Source: Woeseiaceae bacterium (GTDB lineage Bacteria; Pseudomonadota; Gammaproteobacteria; Steroidobacterales; Woeseiaceae). From it: a DNA stretch of 64,000 nt. The notes under the pieces were generated by a model, which was not told where the DNA came from, did no database searches, and was given only the letters and a program-made list of their open reading frames with translations. Position numbers and translations under genes: made by a program. How positions within the stretch are numbered: the stretch's first letter is position 1; each line of letters begins with the position of its first letter. The stretch is from contig JANQLK010000011.1 of NCBI GenBank assembly GCA_028280615.1, forward strand, positions 21,018-85,017, read 5' to 3'. Below, one piece after another: positions 10,172-20,900 of the stretch.

Positions 10172-10597
10172 CTACTCCGTGGACGGATCGTTGACCGTCG
10201 CAATGTTGATCTGCGTGAAGCCGAGCCGGCCGGCGACGTCCATGGCCGTCACGACGAACTGGTGCCTGGCGTTGGCGTCGGCGCTAATCGTCATCGGCAG
10301 CGTATTGTCGCCATTCGAAACCTGCTGCAGCGCGTTGCGAATCGTCTGCGGACGGTTGTTGATGAGTTCCCGGCCGTTGACGAGGAACGTGCCCGATTCA
10401 GTGATCATGACGTCGATCTGCTCGGCCGGCTGCTCGGCAATATCGGTGACGTCCGCCTCGGGAAGCCGAATCGAAATCTTCGATTGCTTGACGAAGCTCG
10501 TCGACACCATGAAGAAGATCAACAGCAGAAAGACGACGTCGATTAGCGACGTGAGATTCACCTCGGGCTGCGTCCTCGGCCTCGTATTCAACCTCAT
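10172..10597 (-). CDS. exbD: ExbD/TolR family biopolymer transport protein
   Basis: MRLNTRPRTQPEVNLTSLIDVVFLLLIFFMVSTSF; frame is the C-terminal part of ORF 10172..11188. Confidence 0.88.
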   Translation of the reverse strand: MRLNTRPRTQPEVNLTSLIDVVFLLLIFFMVSTSFVKQSKISIRLPEADVTDIAEQPAEQIDVMITESGTFLVNGRELINNRPQTIRNALQQVSNGDNTLPMTISADANARHQFVVTAMDVAGRLGFTQINIATVNDPSTE

Positions 10598-11214
10598 GCG
10601 CTGGTCCGATTCTGCCGCCGGTGCAGCGCTTCGACGAGCTTGATGGCCTCCTTCTCCATGCTCACGACGAGCATGTCGACCCGATTGCGATAGTAGCGGT
10701 AGCCGATCAGCGCCGGGATCGCGACGGTCAGGCCAGCGGCCGTCGTGATAAGCGCCTGGGCGATACCGCCCGCGAGCGCGGCCGGGTCGCCGACCCCCTG
10801 GGACGTGATCTGGGTAAACACCTCGACCATGCCGATCACGGTACCCAGGAGCCCCAGGAGCGGCGACACGGCGGCAACGGTGCCCAGCGTTTCGAGGTAA
10901 CGTTCGAGTTCGTGAACGACGTGCCGGCCCGTGTCCTCGATGCTGTCTTTCATGACCGTGCGCTGCTGGTCGCGGTTGATCAGCCCGGCGGCGAGAATCT
11001 GCCCGAGTGCCGAACCCTGGTGCAGGCTCTGGATCTTCTTTTGGTCGAGCTGATCCTTCTTGACCCAGCCCCAGACCTTGCTCGTCAAATCCTCGGGGAT
11101 CACGCGTTTTTGCTGCAGCGTCCAGAAGCGCTCGAGGATGATTCCCATGGCTATGATCGCGCACAGGATGATCGGCGCCATCAGCCATCCGCCGGACTTG
11201 ACTATTTCGACCAT
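10594..11214 (-). CDS. exbB: MotA/TolQ/ExbB proton channel family protein
   Basis: MVEIVKSGGWLMAPIILCAIIAMGIILERFW...LLGLLGTVIGMVEVF; 4-bp overlap with exbD. Confidence 0.88.
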   Translation of the reverse strand: MVEIVKSGGWLMAPIILCAIIAMGIILERFWTLQQKRVIPEDLTSKVWGWVKKDQLDQKKIQSLHQGSALGQILAAGLINRDQQRTVMKDSIEDTGRHVVHELERYLETLGTVAAVSPLLGLLGTVIGMVEVFTQITSQGVGDPAALAGGIAQALITTAAGLTVAIPALIGYRYYRNRVDMLVVSMEKEAIKLVEALHRRQNRTSA

Positions 11215-11272
11215 ACGTTTGCGTTCCAGGGTACGCCCGGCCAAACCAACCCGGAATATACTAGAAGCGGTC

Positions 11273-13618
11273 TCAAAAATAATCATGGCCCTCCAGGCGA
11301 TGCCAGAGGCGTCCCCGGCTGTGCCGGTAACCGTGCGTCGGCCCAACCCCGTCGCGACACAGCTCTACGCCGATCGCACCGGCTTCGGCCGTGTTCCAAA
11401 CGTCCGAGTCCGTTGCCTGCCAGCGTTCGACGACCTCCGCCGCGGGCATCCCCCAGCGATTGCGGTAGCCCGCGGACACGATGGCCGCTGCGGGAGTCGT
11501 CGATTGCACGAATGCCGGCGTCGACGACGTTCGACTGCCATGATGCGGGACGATGAGCCAGTGAACGCCTCGCAGGCGGCGGCGTTGCACGAGCAAGGTC
11601 TCGGCTTCGGCCTCGATGTCCCCGCTTAGAAGCGCGCGATGCTCGCCCGTCGAAACGAGCAGGACGCAGGAGGCATCGTTACCCGAGACGGCGTCCGATG
11701 CGTCCGGATGCAGTATGTCGAAGCGAACGCCATCCCACTGCCAGGAATGCCCGGCCAGACAAGCGTCGAAGCCCGCAGTCGCACCGAGGCCGTCCCCGGC
11801 CAGGACGCTCTCAACCGGCAGGTAACCCAGGAGTTCGGACAAACCGCCCGCGTGGTCGCTGTCGGCGTGCGATACAATCAGCCGGTTTATCGAGGCGATT
11901 CCGCGGCTCTCGAGGAACGGTCCGATCGTCGATGCCACGGTGCTGCCGCCGCCGCGAAACGATGGGCCCGTGTCGTAGAGGAGCGCGTGCGACGTCGTCT
12001 GCAGGCCAACAGCAAGTCCCTGGCCGACGTCGAGGACATCGATCCGGACGCAGCCCGGGGCGGGGCCGCCCGGCCGCCATAGCACGACGGCGACGGCGCC
12101 GAGCCACGCAGCCGGCCGGCCCGGCACGCTGCCCGGCAGCAGACCGCAGAGCGGCAACAGGAGGCACAGCCAGACAAGTCCGCGCGGCTCCGGCACGACG
12201 CTCGATCCCATCTCGCCCGCGGCAATCGCAATCACGTGCTCGAGCCAGCCGACGGTCCGCGCCGCGAACACAAGCGCGAGATTACCCGCCGGTTCGAGGG
12301 CGCCGCCAAGCGCCAGTCCGGCGAGCGTAAGAGGAACGGTGACGACGCCGAAGACCGGAATCGCTACGAAGTTGACCAGCGGACCCGCCAGCGACACCCG
12401 GCCGAAGATGAGCGCCGAGAGCGGCAGGAGTCCGAGAAACAGCGTCGACTGCGCCGACGCCAGCTTGAGGCCGGCGACATACGGCTTGAGCGACCAGTGG
12501 CCCGCTTCGGCCGGGCGCTGCCTGGCCGCGACCAGCAGCAGCAGCACGGCGCCGAACGACAGCTTGAACGCGGCCGACAGGGTTGCGAGCGGATTGACGA
12601 GGCAGACCGCGAGTGCCGTGACCGCAAGCACCTGCGCGCCGCTCACCTCCCGGCGCTTGAGCAGGGCCAGCGCGGCCAGCATCAGCATGAGCGTTGCGCG
12701 CCGGGCCGGAATCGCGAGTCCGGACAGTAGCGCGTACAGGACCGCCACGCAGAGGCCCGCGATGATTGCAGCATCATGCGGTCGCCGGCCCCAGCCGGCC
12801 GTGCCGAATAGCAAGCGACCGAGACCGTAGCCGCTGACTGCCGCAAGGCCAATGTGCAGGCCCGAGATAGCCATCAGGTGGCTCGTGCCCGAGGCGGCGT
12901 AGCGCTGTCGCTGCTCGGCGCTGAGCCTGTGCCGTGCGCCGATGCCGATCGCCGCGATGACGGCCGCCTGGCCCGGCTCCTCCACGACCCGTGCGATTCG
13001 CCGCTCGAGCCGCGCGCGGGCGCGGCCGACGGGACCGTAAACGGCCGAGTCGAGCAGCCGGTTGTGGCGGCCCGTTACGACGTAGCCCGTCGCGCCGGTT
13101 GCGGCTGCCAGGTGGCGGGCAAGAACGTCGCTGCCGCCGGGATTCAGGCGGCCCCGTGGTCGCCGCAGCTTGAGCTCGAGCCGCCAGACGTCGCCATACC
13201 GGAGCTCGACCGGCGGGTCGTACCAGCGCAGCACGAGCCGCCGCGGCAGCCGGCGGTCGGTGAGCGGAACCGCCTCGAAGCGGCTGCCGGATGTACGCCG
13301 CTCCGGAAAATTGCCGATCCTTACGTCGACCAGAATGCTGTCGCCTTCGAAGCGCCGATCGAGCTGGGCGTCGAGCCGGATCAGCAGCGCGACCAGAAAC
13401 CAGGCGCTGCCGACGAGGCCGAACGTGACGTCGCGCAACGCGAGCCGGCCGCGAACTGCGACGAGCGTCACGATTACGCCGGCCAATACGGCCAGCGAGC
13501 CAGCCGCGGGCGGAAAGCTGATAAGCTGCGGCAGCAGCACGCCGGCGAGCATGCAGGCACAGATCCGGATCACGGTTCGCGTGAACGGCCGCGCGGGCAG
13601 CACCCGCCAGGCATTCAA
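11273..13618 (-). CDS. comEC: DNA internalization-related competence protein ComEC/Rec2
   Basis: 781 aa multi-TM protein with HLMAISGLHIGL competence domain and C-terminal metallo-beta-lactamase-like SHADSDHAGG, VPHHGSRTSS. Confidence 0.93.
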   Translation of the reverse strand: MNAWRVLPARPFTRTVIRICACMLAGVLLPQLISFPPAAGSLAVLAGVIVTLVAVRGRLALRDVTFGLVGSAWFLVALLIRLDAQLDRRFEGDSILVDVRIGNFPERRTSGSRFEAVPLTDRRLPRRLVLRWYDPPVELRYGDVWRLELKLRRPRGRLNPGGSDVLARHLAAATGATGYVVTGRHNRLLDSAVYGPVGRARARLERRIARVVEEPGQAAVIAAIGIGARHRLSAEQRQRYAASGTSHLMAISGLHIGLAAVSGYGLGRLLFGTAGWGRRPHDAAIIAGLCVAVLYALLSGLAIPARRATLMLMLAALALLKRREVSGAQVLAVTALAVCLVNPLATLSAAFKLSFGAVLLLLVAARQRPAEAGHWSLKPYVAGLKLASAQSTLFLGLLPLSALIFGRVSLAGPLVNFVAIPVFGVVTVPLTLAGLALGGALEPAGNLALVFAARTVGWLEHVIAIAAGEMGSSVVPEPRGLVWLCLLLPLCGLLPGSVPGRPAAWLGAVAVVLWRPGGPAPGCVRIDVLDVGQGLAVGLQTTSHALLYDTGPSFRGGGSTVASTIGPFLESRGIASINRLIVSHADSDHAGGLSELLGYLPVESVLAGDGLGATAGFDACLAGHSWQWDGVRFDILHPDASDAVSGNDASCVLLVSTGEHRALLSGDIEAEAETLLVQRRRLRGVHWLIVPHHGSRTSSTPAFVQSTTPAAAIVSAGYRNRWGMPAAEVVERWQATDSDVWNTAEAGAIGVELCRDGVGPTHGYRHSRGRLWHRLEGHDYF

Positions 13619-13640
13619 TCAGACAGGATTTCAGGCAGCG

Positions 13641-14189
13641 ATGCCAAGAAGCGTATTCAAGAAATTCGCGGTGAAACGCCACGAGTTCGGCGACAGCTGG
13701 GCACTGAAGCCGTTTCAGAGGCTCATGGCCGAGCCGCGTTACTGGGGCATTCGTCGACGCACGGTCGTACCGTCGTTCTCGCTCGGACTGTTTCTCTGCT
13801 TTCAGCCGATTCCCGCCCAGCCCATCATCGCGACGCTCATCGCGCTGGCCACGCGCATCAATATTCCGATCGCCGCCGCGACGCCGTTCATAAGCAACCC
13901 GCTGACGATGCCGCCAATGTACTACGCCTGCTACCGGGTCGGTTCGTGGGTGCTCGGCCAGGAGCCGCAGCCGATTGATTTCGAGATCTCGTTCGAGTGG
14001 TTGACCACGACGTTCCTGACCTACTGGCAGCCGGTCACGCTTGGTTGCCTGATCCTGGGCACGACGTCCGCCGCTTTGGGCTACATCATCGTCGACAGCG
14101 CGTGGCGCTTCACGCTGCACGACTACAAGATCCAGAAGCGCAAGCGGCGAAAGGCCCGGGCCTCGGGCCGGGACGTGCAGCAGAAATAA
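13641..14189 (+). CDS. DUF2062 domain membrane protein
   Basis: FSLGLFLCFQPIPAQPIIATLIALATRINIPIAAATPFISNPLTMPPMYY typical of DUF2062; start at ATG MPRSVFKKF. Confidence 0.8.
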   Translation: MPRSVFKKFAVKRHEFGDSWALKPFQRLMAEPRYWGIRRRTVVPSFSLGLFLCFQPIPAQPIIATLIALATRINIPIAAATPFISNPLTMPPMYYACYRVGSWVLGQEPQPIDFEISFEWLTTTFLTYWQPVTLGCLILGTTSAALGYIIVDSAWRFTLHDYKIQKRKRRKARASGRDVQQK

Positions 14190-14192
14190 GCG

Positions 14193-14885
14193 CTACGCCT
14201 GCTCGCTGAGCGACTTGTTTTCGAGCACTACGACGCGGTCCATCCGCCGCGCAATAGTATGGTCGTGGGTCACGATCACGAGGCTGGTCTCGAGCTCCTC
14301 GTTGAGTTCGAGCATAAGACCCAAAACGTGCTCGCCGTTGCCCGCGTCGAGGTTTCCGGTCGGCTCGTCAGCCAGCACCAGCGCCGGTCGTGTAATCAGA
14401 GCACGCGCCACGGCCGCGCGCTGGCGTTCGCCGCCCGACAGTTCGCCGGGCTTGTGCGTGAGCCGCTCGCCGAGTCCGACGCGGTCCAGCAGCGCGCGCG
14501 CCTTCTCCACGGCCGCCGGCCGCGGCTCGCCTCGAATCATGAGCGGCATTGCCACGTTCTCTTCGGCCGTGAATTCGGGCAGCAGGTGGTGAAACTGGTA
14601 GACGAAGCCGATGTAGCGATTGCGCAGCTCGCCGCGCGAGGTCTCATTGCCGCCGTGCATCGCTTCGCCGCCGACAAAGACTTCGCCCTCGTCGGGCGAG
14701 TCGAGGCCGCCCAGGATCTGCAACAGCGTGGTTTTGCCCGATCCCGACGCGCCGACGATAGCCAGGCGTTCGGCCGGCATGACGGCCAGATTGACGCCTC
14801 GCAGCACCTCGAGCACGTTACGGCCCTCGCTAAAGCGCCGCGCCAGGCCTCGGCACTCGAGGACGGGACGTGCATCTTCAGTCAT
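14193..14885 (-). CDS. lolD: Lipoprotein-releasing ABC transporter ATP-binding protein
   Basis: [33 protein letters not shown]; start [11 protein letters not shown]; next to LolC/E permeases. Confidence 0.92.
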   Translation of the reverse strand: MTEDARPVLECRGLARRFSEGRNVLEVLRGVNLAVMPAERLAIVGASGSGKTTLLQILGGLDSPDEGEVFVGGEAMHGGNETSRGELRNRYIGFVYQFHHLLPEFTAEENVAMPLMIRGEPRPAAVEKARALLDRVGLGERLTHKPGELSGGERQRAAVARALITRPALVLADEPTGNLDAGNGEHVLGLMLELNEELETSLVIVTHDHTIARRMDRVVVLENKSLSEQA

Positions 14886-16125
14886 AGCGCAGTGCCTCCG
14901 CGGGCGCAGTCCGTGCGGCCATCCAGGCCGGGTACAGGGTCGATGCCAATGCAAGCACCAGCGCGATCGTGCCGATCTTCACGACGTCGCCGACGATGAG
15001 CTCCGACGGCAGGTCGCTGATGAAGTAGACGTCCGCCGCGAGGAACTTGATCCCGAAGCTCGACTCGAGAAAACCGACCACGGTTTCGAGATTCAGGCTC
15101 AGGAGTACGCCCAGCGCGACACCCGACAGCGTGCCGAGCAGCCCGATAACGCTGCCCTGGGTCATGAAGATCTTGAGGATGCTCGACGGCCTGGCGCCGA
15201 TCGTGCGCAGGATCGCGATATCCGCCTGCTTGTCCTTCACGACCATGACGAGCGTCGAGACGATGTTGAAGGCTGCCACCGCGACGACCATGAGCAGGAT
15301 CACGAACAGGATCGACTTGGTGATCTGGATCGACCGGAAGAAGTTGATGTTGCGCCGCGTCCAGTCGCTGATCAGAACGAGCACGCCGTGCTCGAGCGCC
15401 ACCTCGCGCACGATCTCGGGCGCCGCGAAGATGTCCGTGACCGCCAGGCGCACGCCGCTCACGGCATCGCGCATCCGGTAGAGCCGCTGCGCGTCGCCCA
15501 TGTTCACGAATGCCAGCCGCCGGTCGAATTCGTACATGCCGACGCGGTAGATGCCGCTGACCGTGAAGCGCTTCTGCCGTGGCAGGATGCCCGCCGGCGT
15601 CACCCTGCCCTCCGCGAGCGTGACGGTAACCTTGTCGCCCGGGCGAACCTTGAGTTCACGCGCGAGCTCGACGCCGAGCACGATGTTGAATTCTCCTTCG
15701 ACGAGACTCGCGAGCTCGCCCTCGAGCATGACGTCGGCGACGCCCGACACGTCGCGCTCGCGCCCGGGGTCGATGCCGCGCAGTTCGGCGCCGCTCAAGC
15801 CCTCTTCGAAAACCAGCAGCGCCTGGCCGCTGACGTACGGTGCCGTGCCGGCTACGCGCGGATTGGCGAGCGCCGTCTCGCTAAGCGATCGCCAGTCGCC
15901 GAGGCTGCCGTCCACGCCCTCGATCGACGCGTGCGAGGTCATCGCGAGCAGCCGGTCCTTCAGTTCCCGTTCGAAACCGTTGACGACCGACAGGACGACG
16001 ATCAGCACGGTCACGGCGATCGCGATACCGAGCATGGAAATGGCCGAGATCAGCGAGACGAAGCTGTTCGCGCTCTTCGAACGCACGTAGCGCCGGCCGA
16101 TCCAGTATTCGAAGTGTTGCGCCAC
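14878..16125 (-). CDS. Lipoprotein-releasing ABC transporter permease (LolC/LolE family)
   Basis: GTG start overlapping the stop of the upstream paralogue (TAGTG); [34 protein letters not shown] and C-terminal FtsX-like region. Confidence 0.9.
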   Translation of the reverse strand: MAQHFEYWIGRRYVRSKSANSFVSLISAISMLGIAIAVTVLIVVLSVVNGFERELKDRLLAMTSHASIEGVDGSLGDWRSLSETALANPRVAGTAPYVSGQALLVFEEGLSGAELRGIDPGRERDVSGVADVMLEGELASLVEGEFNIVLGVELARELKVRPGDKVTVTLAEGRVTPAGILPRQKRFTVSGIYRVGMYEFDRRLAFVNMGDAQRLYRMRDAVSGVRLAVTDIFAAPEIVREVALEHGVLVLISDWTRRNINFFRSIQITKSILFVILLMVVAVAAFNIVSTLVMVVKDKQADIAILRTIGARPSSILKIFMTQGSVIGLLGTLSGVALGVLLSLNLETVVGFLESSFGIKFLAADVYFISDLPSELIVGDVVKIGTIALVLALASTLYPAWMAARTAPAEALRYD

Positions 16126-17366
16126 TACTCGTACCTCAGCGCCGCGGCCGGGTTGACGAGCGCCGCCCGGCGCGCCGGATACAGCGTCGCGAGCGAGGTC
16201 AGGACGAATGCGGCCGACGAGATCGCCGCGACCTGCCACCAGCGGATCTCCGACGGGATGTCCGTGACGTAGTACACGTCGCCCGGCATGATCTGAAACC
16301 CGAGCAGGCGCTCGAGGACTGGCGCGATGTCGGTCACGTACAGCGCGACGACCAGCCCGAGGACACTGCCGATGATCACGCCGGCCCAACCGATCGCGGC
16401 GCCCTGCACGAAGAACACGCGCACGACACCGTTCGGCCGCATGCCCAGCGTGCGCAGCACGGCGATGTCATTGGTCTTGTCCGTGACCACCATGACCAGG
16501 CTCGCGACGATATTGAACGCCGCGACGCCGATGATCAGCGACAGGATCAGCGACATCATCATTTTCTCGAGGCGGATCGCGCGAAAGTAGCTTTCGTTTT
16601 CGATCGTCCAGTCGCTGCTTTGAACTCCATCCAGACGCCCGCTCAGGCGGCGCGCAATCGCCGGGGCCTGCATGACGTCTTCGGCGCGGAATCGCACGGC
16701 GCTGACGTCGTCGCCAAGGCCCACGATTCGCGCGGCATCGGCGAGATGCACGAGCGCAAGCGATGCGTCGTGGTCCTGCAGCCCGGCCTCGAATATGCCA
16801 GCCACGATGAAGCGCTCGAGCTTCGGCTGCATCGTGCCGTCGCCGACGGGCCGCGGAATCAGGAGCACCACGGCGTCGCCCGGACGGACCCCGATCGTAT
16901 ACGCGAGCAGCCGGCCGAGAACGATGTTCCGGCCGCCGTTCGTGAGCCCGTCGAGCTGCCCTTCGACGATGTCGAGCCGGCCGTCGGCGAGCGCCATCTC
17001 GCGTTTGGGGTCGATGCCGTGAACGATGACGGGCTCGAGCGTGCGGCCCGACTGGATCATGCCCTCCATCGACACAAACGGCGCCGCGGCCAGCACGCCC
17101 GGCTCGGCCGCCACCTCGGCCGCGAGCGCCGGCCAGTCGCGAGTCCGGTTGTCCGCGCCGCTTACGGAGCCGTGCGCCGACATGCTCAAGAGCCGGCCGC
17201 GGAGCTCACCCTCGAAGCCGTTCATGACCGAGAGGATGACGATCAGCGCCGCCACGCCGAGCGCCACGCCGAGCAGCGATATCAGCGTGATGAACGACAC
17301 GAAGCGGGTGCGCCGCTTGGCCCGGAGATAGCGCAGCCCGACGAAGAGTTCGACAGCCTTGATCAT
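16125..17366 (-). CDS. Lipoprotein-releasing ABC transporter permease (LolC/LolE family)
   Basis: ELFVGLRYLRAKRRTRFVSFITLISLLGVALGVAALIVILSVMNGFEGELR typical LolC/E N-terminus. Confidence 0.9.
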   Translation of the reverse strand: MIKAVELFVGLRYLRAKRRTRFVSFITLISLLGVALGVAALIVILSVMNGFEGELRGRLLSMSAHGSVSGADNRTRDWPALAAEVAAEPGVLAAAPFVSMEGMIQSGRTLEPVIVHGIDPKREMALADGRLDIVEGQLDGLTNGGRNIVLGRLLAYTIGVRPGDAVVLLIPRPVGDGTMQPKLERFIVAGIFEAGLQDHDASLALVHLADAARIVGLGDDVSAVRFRAEDVMQAPAIARRLSGRLDGVQSSDWTIENESYFRAIRLEKMMMSLILSLIIGVAAFNIVASLVMVVTDKTNDIAVLRTLGMRPNGVVRVFFVQGAAIGWAGVIIGSVLGLVVALYVTDIAPVLERLLGFQIMPGDVYYVTDIPSEIRWWQVAAISSAAFVLTSLATLYPARRAALVNPAAALRYE

Positions 17367-17545
17367 CGGCTGGCATTAAACCACAGATACTTACGCGGTT
17401 TGCGCCTGCCGGAAGGCTTTGGGGAAACTGTGACCCGGTTATCGCGCAGCCCGCACTCGAAACGTGTAAAAACCTGTTAAATAGGCTGTTTTCCAGGCAA
17501 GAACGGGCGGTGCTATAGTCGCCCGGAGTCAATCGGAGATCGACG

Positions 17546-17839
17546 ATGGCAACAATCAAGCTCACGATCGCTGGCCTCGCGCTCGTAGCCCTTGCGGCGG
17601 GCTTTGCACCCGCCGCGAGCGCCCAGAACCTCGACATGCGCGGCACCCAGGACGCTCGCGAGGATCGCAGCCGCCCGACCCGCGGCATGACCCAGGCCAG
17701 CGTCGAATCGACCTACGGCGCACCGCAGAGCCGTCAGTCGCCCGTCGGCGATCCGCCGATCACGCGCTGGGAATACGCCGACTTCGTCGTGTTCTTCGAG
17801 TACGACCGCGTCATTCACGCCGTCGCGCGGCGCAGGTAA
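17546..17839 (+). CDS. Small exported protein with SmpA/OmlA-like motif pattern
   Basis: 97 aa; Sec signal ending ASAQ; TRGMTQASVESTYGAPQSRQSPVGDPPITRWEYADFVVFFEYDRVIHAVAR resembles BamE/OmlA-type repeats. Confidence 0.65.
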   Translation: MATIKLTIAGLALVALAAGFAPAASAQNLDMRGTQDAREDRSRPTRGMTQASVESTYGAPQSRQSPVGDPPITRWEYADFVVFFEYDRVIHAVARRR

Positions 17840-17896
17840 CGCTCAAGCTGTTACGAGGTCTTCCGCCGCCCGGGCGTTTTTGCATGCCGAAACGCC

Positions 17897-17902
17897 TATA
17901 AT
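17897..17902 (+). promoter_or_regulatory. Candidate -10 box (TATAAT) upstream of mfd
   Basis: Perfect TATAAT 28 nt before the GTG at 17931; no strong -35 seen. Confidence 0.35.
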
Positions 17903-17930
17903 CGCGGGTTCCGTTCAGGAGCCCCGCCAC

Positions 17931-20900
17931 GTGACCGACACCGCTGTACTGATACCCGAAACACTCGCCGCGGCGACCGACAGAACCGGCTTTGGCCGGC
18001 TGGTCGGCGCCAGCATGGCGCTGGCGGCCGTGGAGTACGCCCGCGCTGCACCCGGGCCGGTGCTGCTGCTCGCCGACGATCCCCGGCAGGCCGACCGGCT
18101 CGAGGCCGAGTGCCGCTTCTTCGCGGGCAGCGATTTCGACGTGCTGCATTTCGTCGAGTGGGAGACCCTGCCCTGGGACAACTTCTCGCCGCACCAGGAC
18201 ATCATTTCCGAACGTCTCAAGGTGCTCGCGGCGCTGCCGGAATTGAGCCGCGGCATCGTCATCGCCTCGGCTCCCGTCCTGCTGCAGCGCCTGCCGCCGA
18301 CGGACTACGTCGCGGCGCGCACGCTGTCGCTGGCCGTCGGTCAGACACTGCCGCGCGACGCGTTCGTCGATACGCTCGTCGCGGCCGGCTACTACCGTGT
18401 GCCGCAGGTCTCCGAGCACGGCGAATTCGCGGTCCGCGGCTCGCTCACCGACGTCTTCCCGATGGGTGCGGGCGCGCCGATCCGCATCGACTATTTCGAC
18501 GACGAGATCGAGTCGCTGCGCACGTTCTCAGTGGACACCCAGCTCTCAGGAGACACGCTGCCCGCGATCGCCCTGTTGCCGGCGCGCGAGATCCCGCTGG
18601 ATGAGGCGGACGTCAAACGATTCCGGGCCCGCTACCGCGAGCGTTTCGAGGGCCAGCCGGGCAAGTCGCGCGTGTACCGCGACGTTTCGGACGGCATCGC
18701 GCACGGCGGCATCGAGTACTACCTGCCGCTGTTCTTCGACGAAACGGCCTCGTTCACGAGTTACCTGCCGCGGAACTGCGTCGTGATCTCGCCGGACGGC
18801 CTGAGCGCCACGCTCGAGACGGCCTGGAGCGAGATTCGCGAACGTTACGAGTTGCACCGGCACGACGTCGAGCGGCCGATCCTCAAGCCCGAGGAGACCT
18901 TTTTTCGCATCGAGGACGTCCTCGCGGGTCTCGGCGATCACCCGCAGCACCTGTACTCGGCGCAGTCGCTCGCGGAACGCAAAGGCTACGTCAACCTGCC
19001 GACCCGGCTGCCGCCGGCACTCAAGATCGAGGCGCGCTACGAGGACCCTGCCGCCGGTCTCATGCAGTTCCTGAACGACTTCGACGGCCGGATTCTGTTT
19101 GCGGCCGAGTCGGCGGGCCGCCGCGAGCAGCTGCACGAACTGCTCGCGGGGCGCGGGCTCGACATCGCGCGCTTCGAACGCTGGGAGGATTTCCTGGCCG
19201 CCGACACGCGCATCGGCCTCGTCATCGCGCCGCTCGAGAACGGCGTGCTGCTGCCGGAGAGCGGCCTCGCGCTCCTGAGCGAGCAGCAGCTATTCGGCGA
19301 CCGCGTGCGGCAGAAGCGCCGCCGGCGCGCCGCCGATCGCGATCCCGAAACGATCATTCGCCAGCTCAACGACCTGCAGCCGGGCTCGCCCGTGGTCCAC
19401 GCCGAGTACGGCGTGGGACGCTATCTCGGCCTCGCGACGATCGCCGCGGGCGGCATCGACGCCGAGTTCCTGCATATCGAGTACGCCGACGGCGACAAGC
19501 TGTACGTGCCCGTGCACGCCCTCGACCTGATCAGCCGCTACACGGGCGCATCGCCGGAGACCGCGCCGCTGCACCGGCTCGGCAGCGACCAGTGGGCCAG
19601 GGCCCGCAAGCGCGCCGCGGAGCGGGCCCGCGACGTCGCGGCAGAATTGCTCGACACCTACGCGCGCCGCGCCGCGCGTCCCGGGCATGCCTTCCGCTGG
19701 CCCGAGAGTGACTACCGCGCGTTCGAAGCCGGCTTCCCGTTCGACCTGACCGAGGACCAGGCGACCACGATCGACGCCGTGCTCGAGGACCTCGCCTCGG
19801 ACCAGCCGATGGACCGGGTGGTTTGTGGCGACGTCGGCTTCGGCAAGACCGAGGTCGCGCTTCGAGCGACCTTCGCGGCCGTGCACGGTGGCAAGCAGGT
19901 CGCGATTCTCGTGCCGACCACGCTGCTCGCGCAGCAGCACGGCGAGAACTTTCGCGATCGATTCGCGGACTGGCCCGTGCGCGTCGAAATCCTGTCGCGC
20001 TTCCAGTCGCCGAAGCAGGTCAAGGACATCGTTGCCGGCCTGCGGTCGGGCAACATCGACGTCGTGATCGGCACGCACCGTCTGCTGCAGCACACCAAAG
20101 ACATCAAGGACGTCGGCCTCGTGATCGTCGACGAGGAACACCGCTTCGGCGTGCGGCACAAGGAGGCGATCAAGTCGCTGCGCAGCGAGATCGACGTGCT
20201 GACGCTGACCGCGACGCCGATACCGCGTACGTTGAACCTGGCGCTCGGCGGCTTGCGTGACCTGTCGCTGATCACGACGCCGCCCGCCGAGCGCCTGGCC
20301 GTCAAGACCTTTGTCAGCGAGTGGAACGATACGCTGATCCGCGAGGCCTGCCTGCGCGAGATCAAGCGCGGCGGCCAGGTGTACTTCATCCACAATCGCG
20401 TCGAGGACATCGGCAAGATCGAGCTAAAGCTCGAGAAGCTCGTGCCCGAGGCAAAGATTCGCATCGGCCACGGCCAGATGCCCGAGCGCGAACTCGAGCA
20501 GGTCATGTTCGACTTCTACCACCGGCGTTTCAACGTGCTTCTGTGCACGACGATCGTCGAAAGCGGCATCGACGTGCCGTCGGCCAACACGATCGTCATC
20601 AACCGGGCAGACCGCTTCGGGCTTGCCCAGCTGCACCAGCTGCGCGGACGGGTCGGACGTTCGCACCATCGCGCCTATGCCTATATGGTCGCGCCGCCCA
20701 GGGCGGTCATGACCGCGGACGCCGTCAAGCGGCTCGAAGCCATCGACTCGCTGGACGACCTCGGCGCGGGCTTCACGCTCGCAACCCACGATCTCGAGAT
20801 CCGCGGCGCGGGCGAACTCCTGGGCGACGAGCAGAGCGGCCAGATCCAGGAGATCGGTTTCTCGCTGTACATGGACATGCTGACGCAGGCCGTCGAGTCG

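Noticed and set aside
8772-10643. 623-aa plus-strand ORF opposite msbA/exbD
   Set aside because: Antisense shadow ORF; msbA on the other strand is clear.
12774-14120. 448-aa minus-strand ORF overlapping comEC and the DUF2062 gene
   Set aside because: Out of frame with comEC and antisense to DUF2062; arginine-rich frame-shift product.
14620-16272. 550-aa plus-strand ORF opposite lolD/LolC-E
   Set aside because: Antisense shadow ORF rich in D/H/R/Q without family motifs.
17840-17880. Possible terminator between the small exported gene and mfd (CGCCCGGGCGTTTTT)
   Set aside because: Short self-complementary palindrome with little loop; not convincing as a stem-loop terminator.
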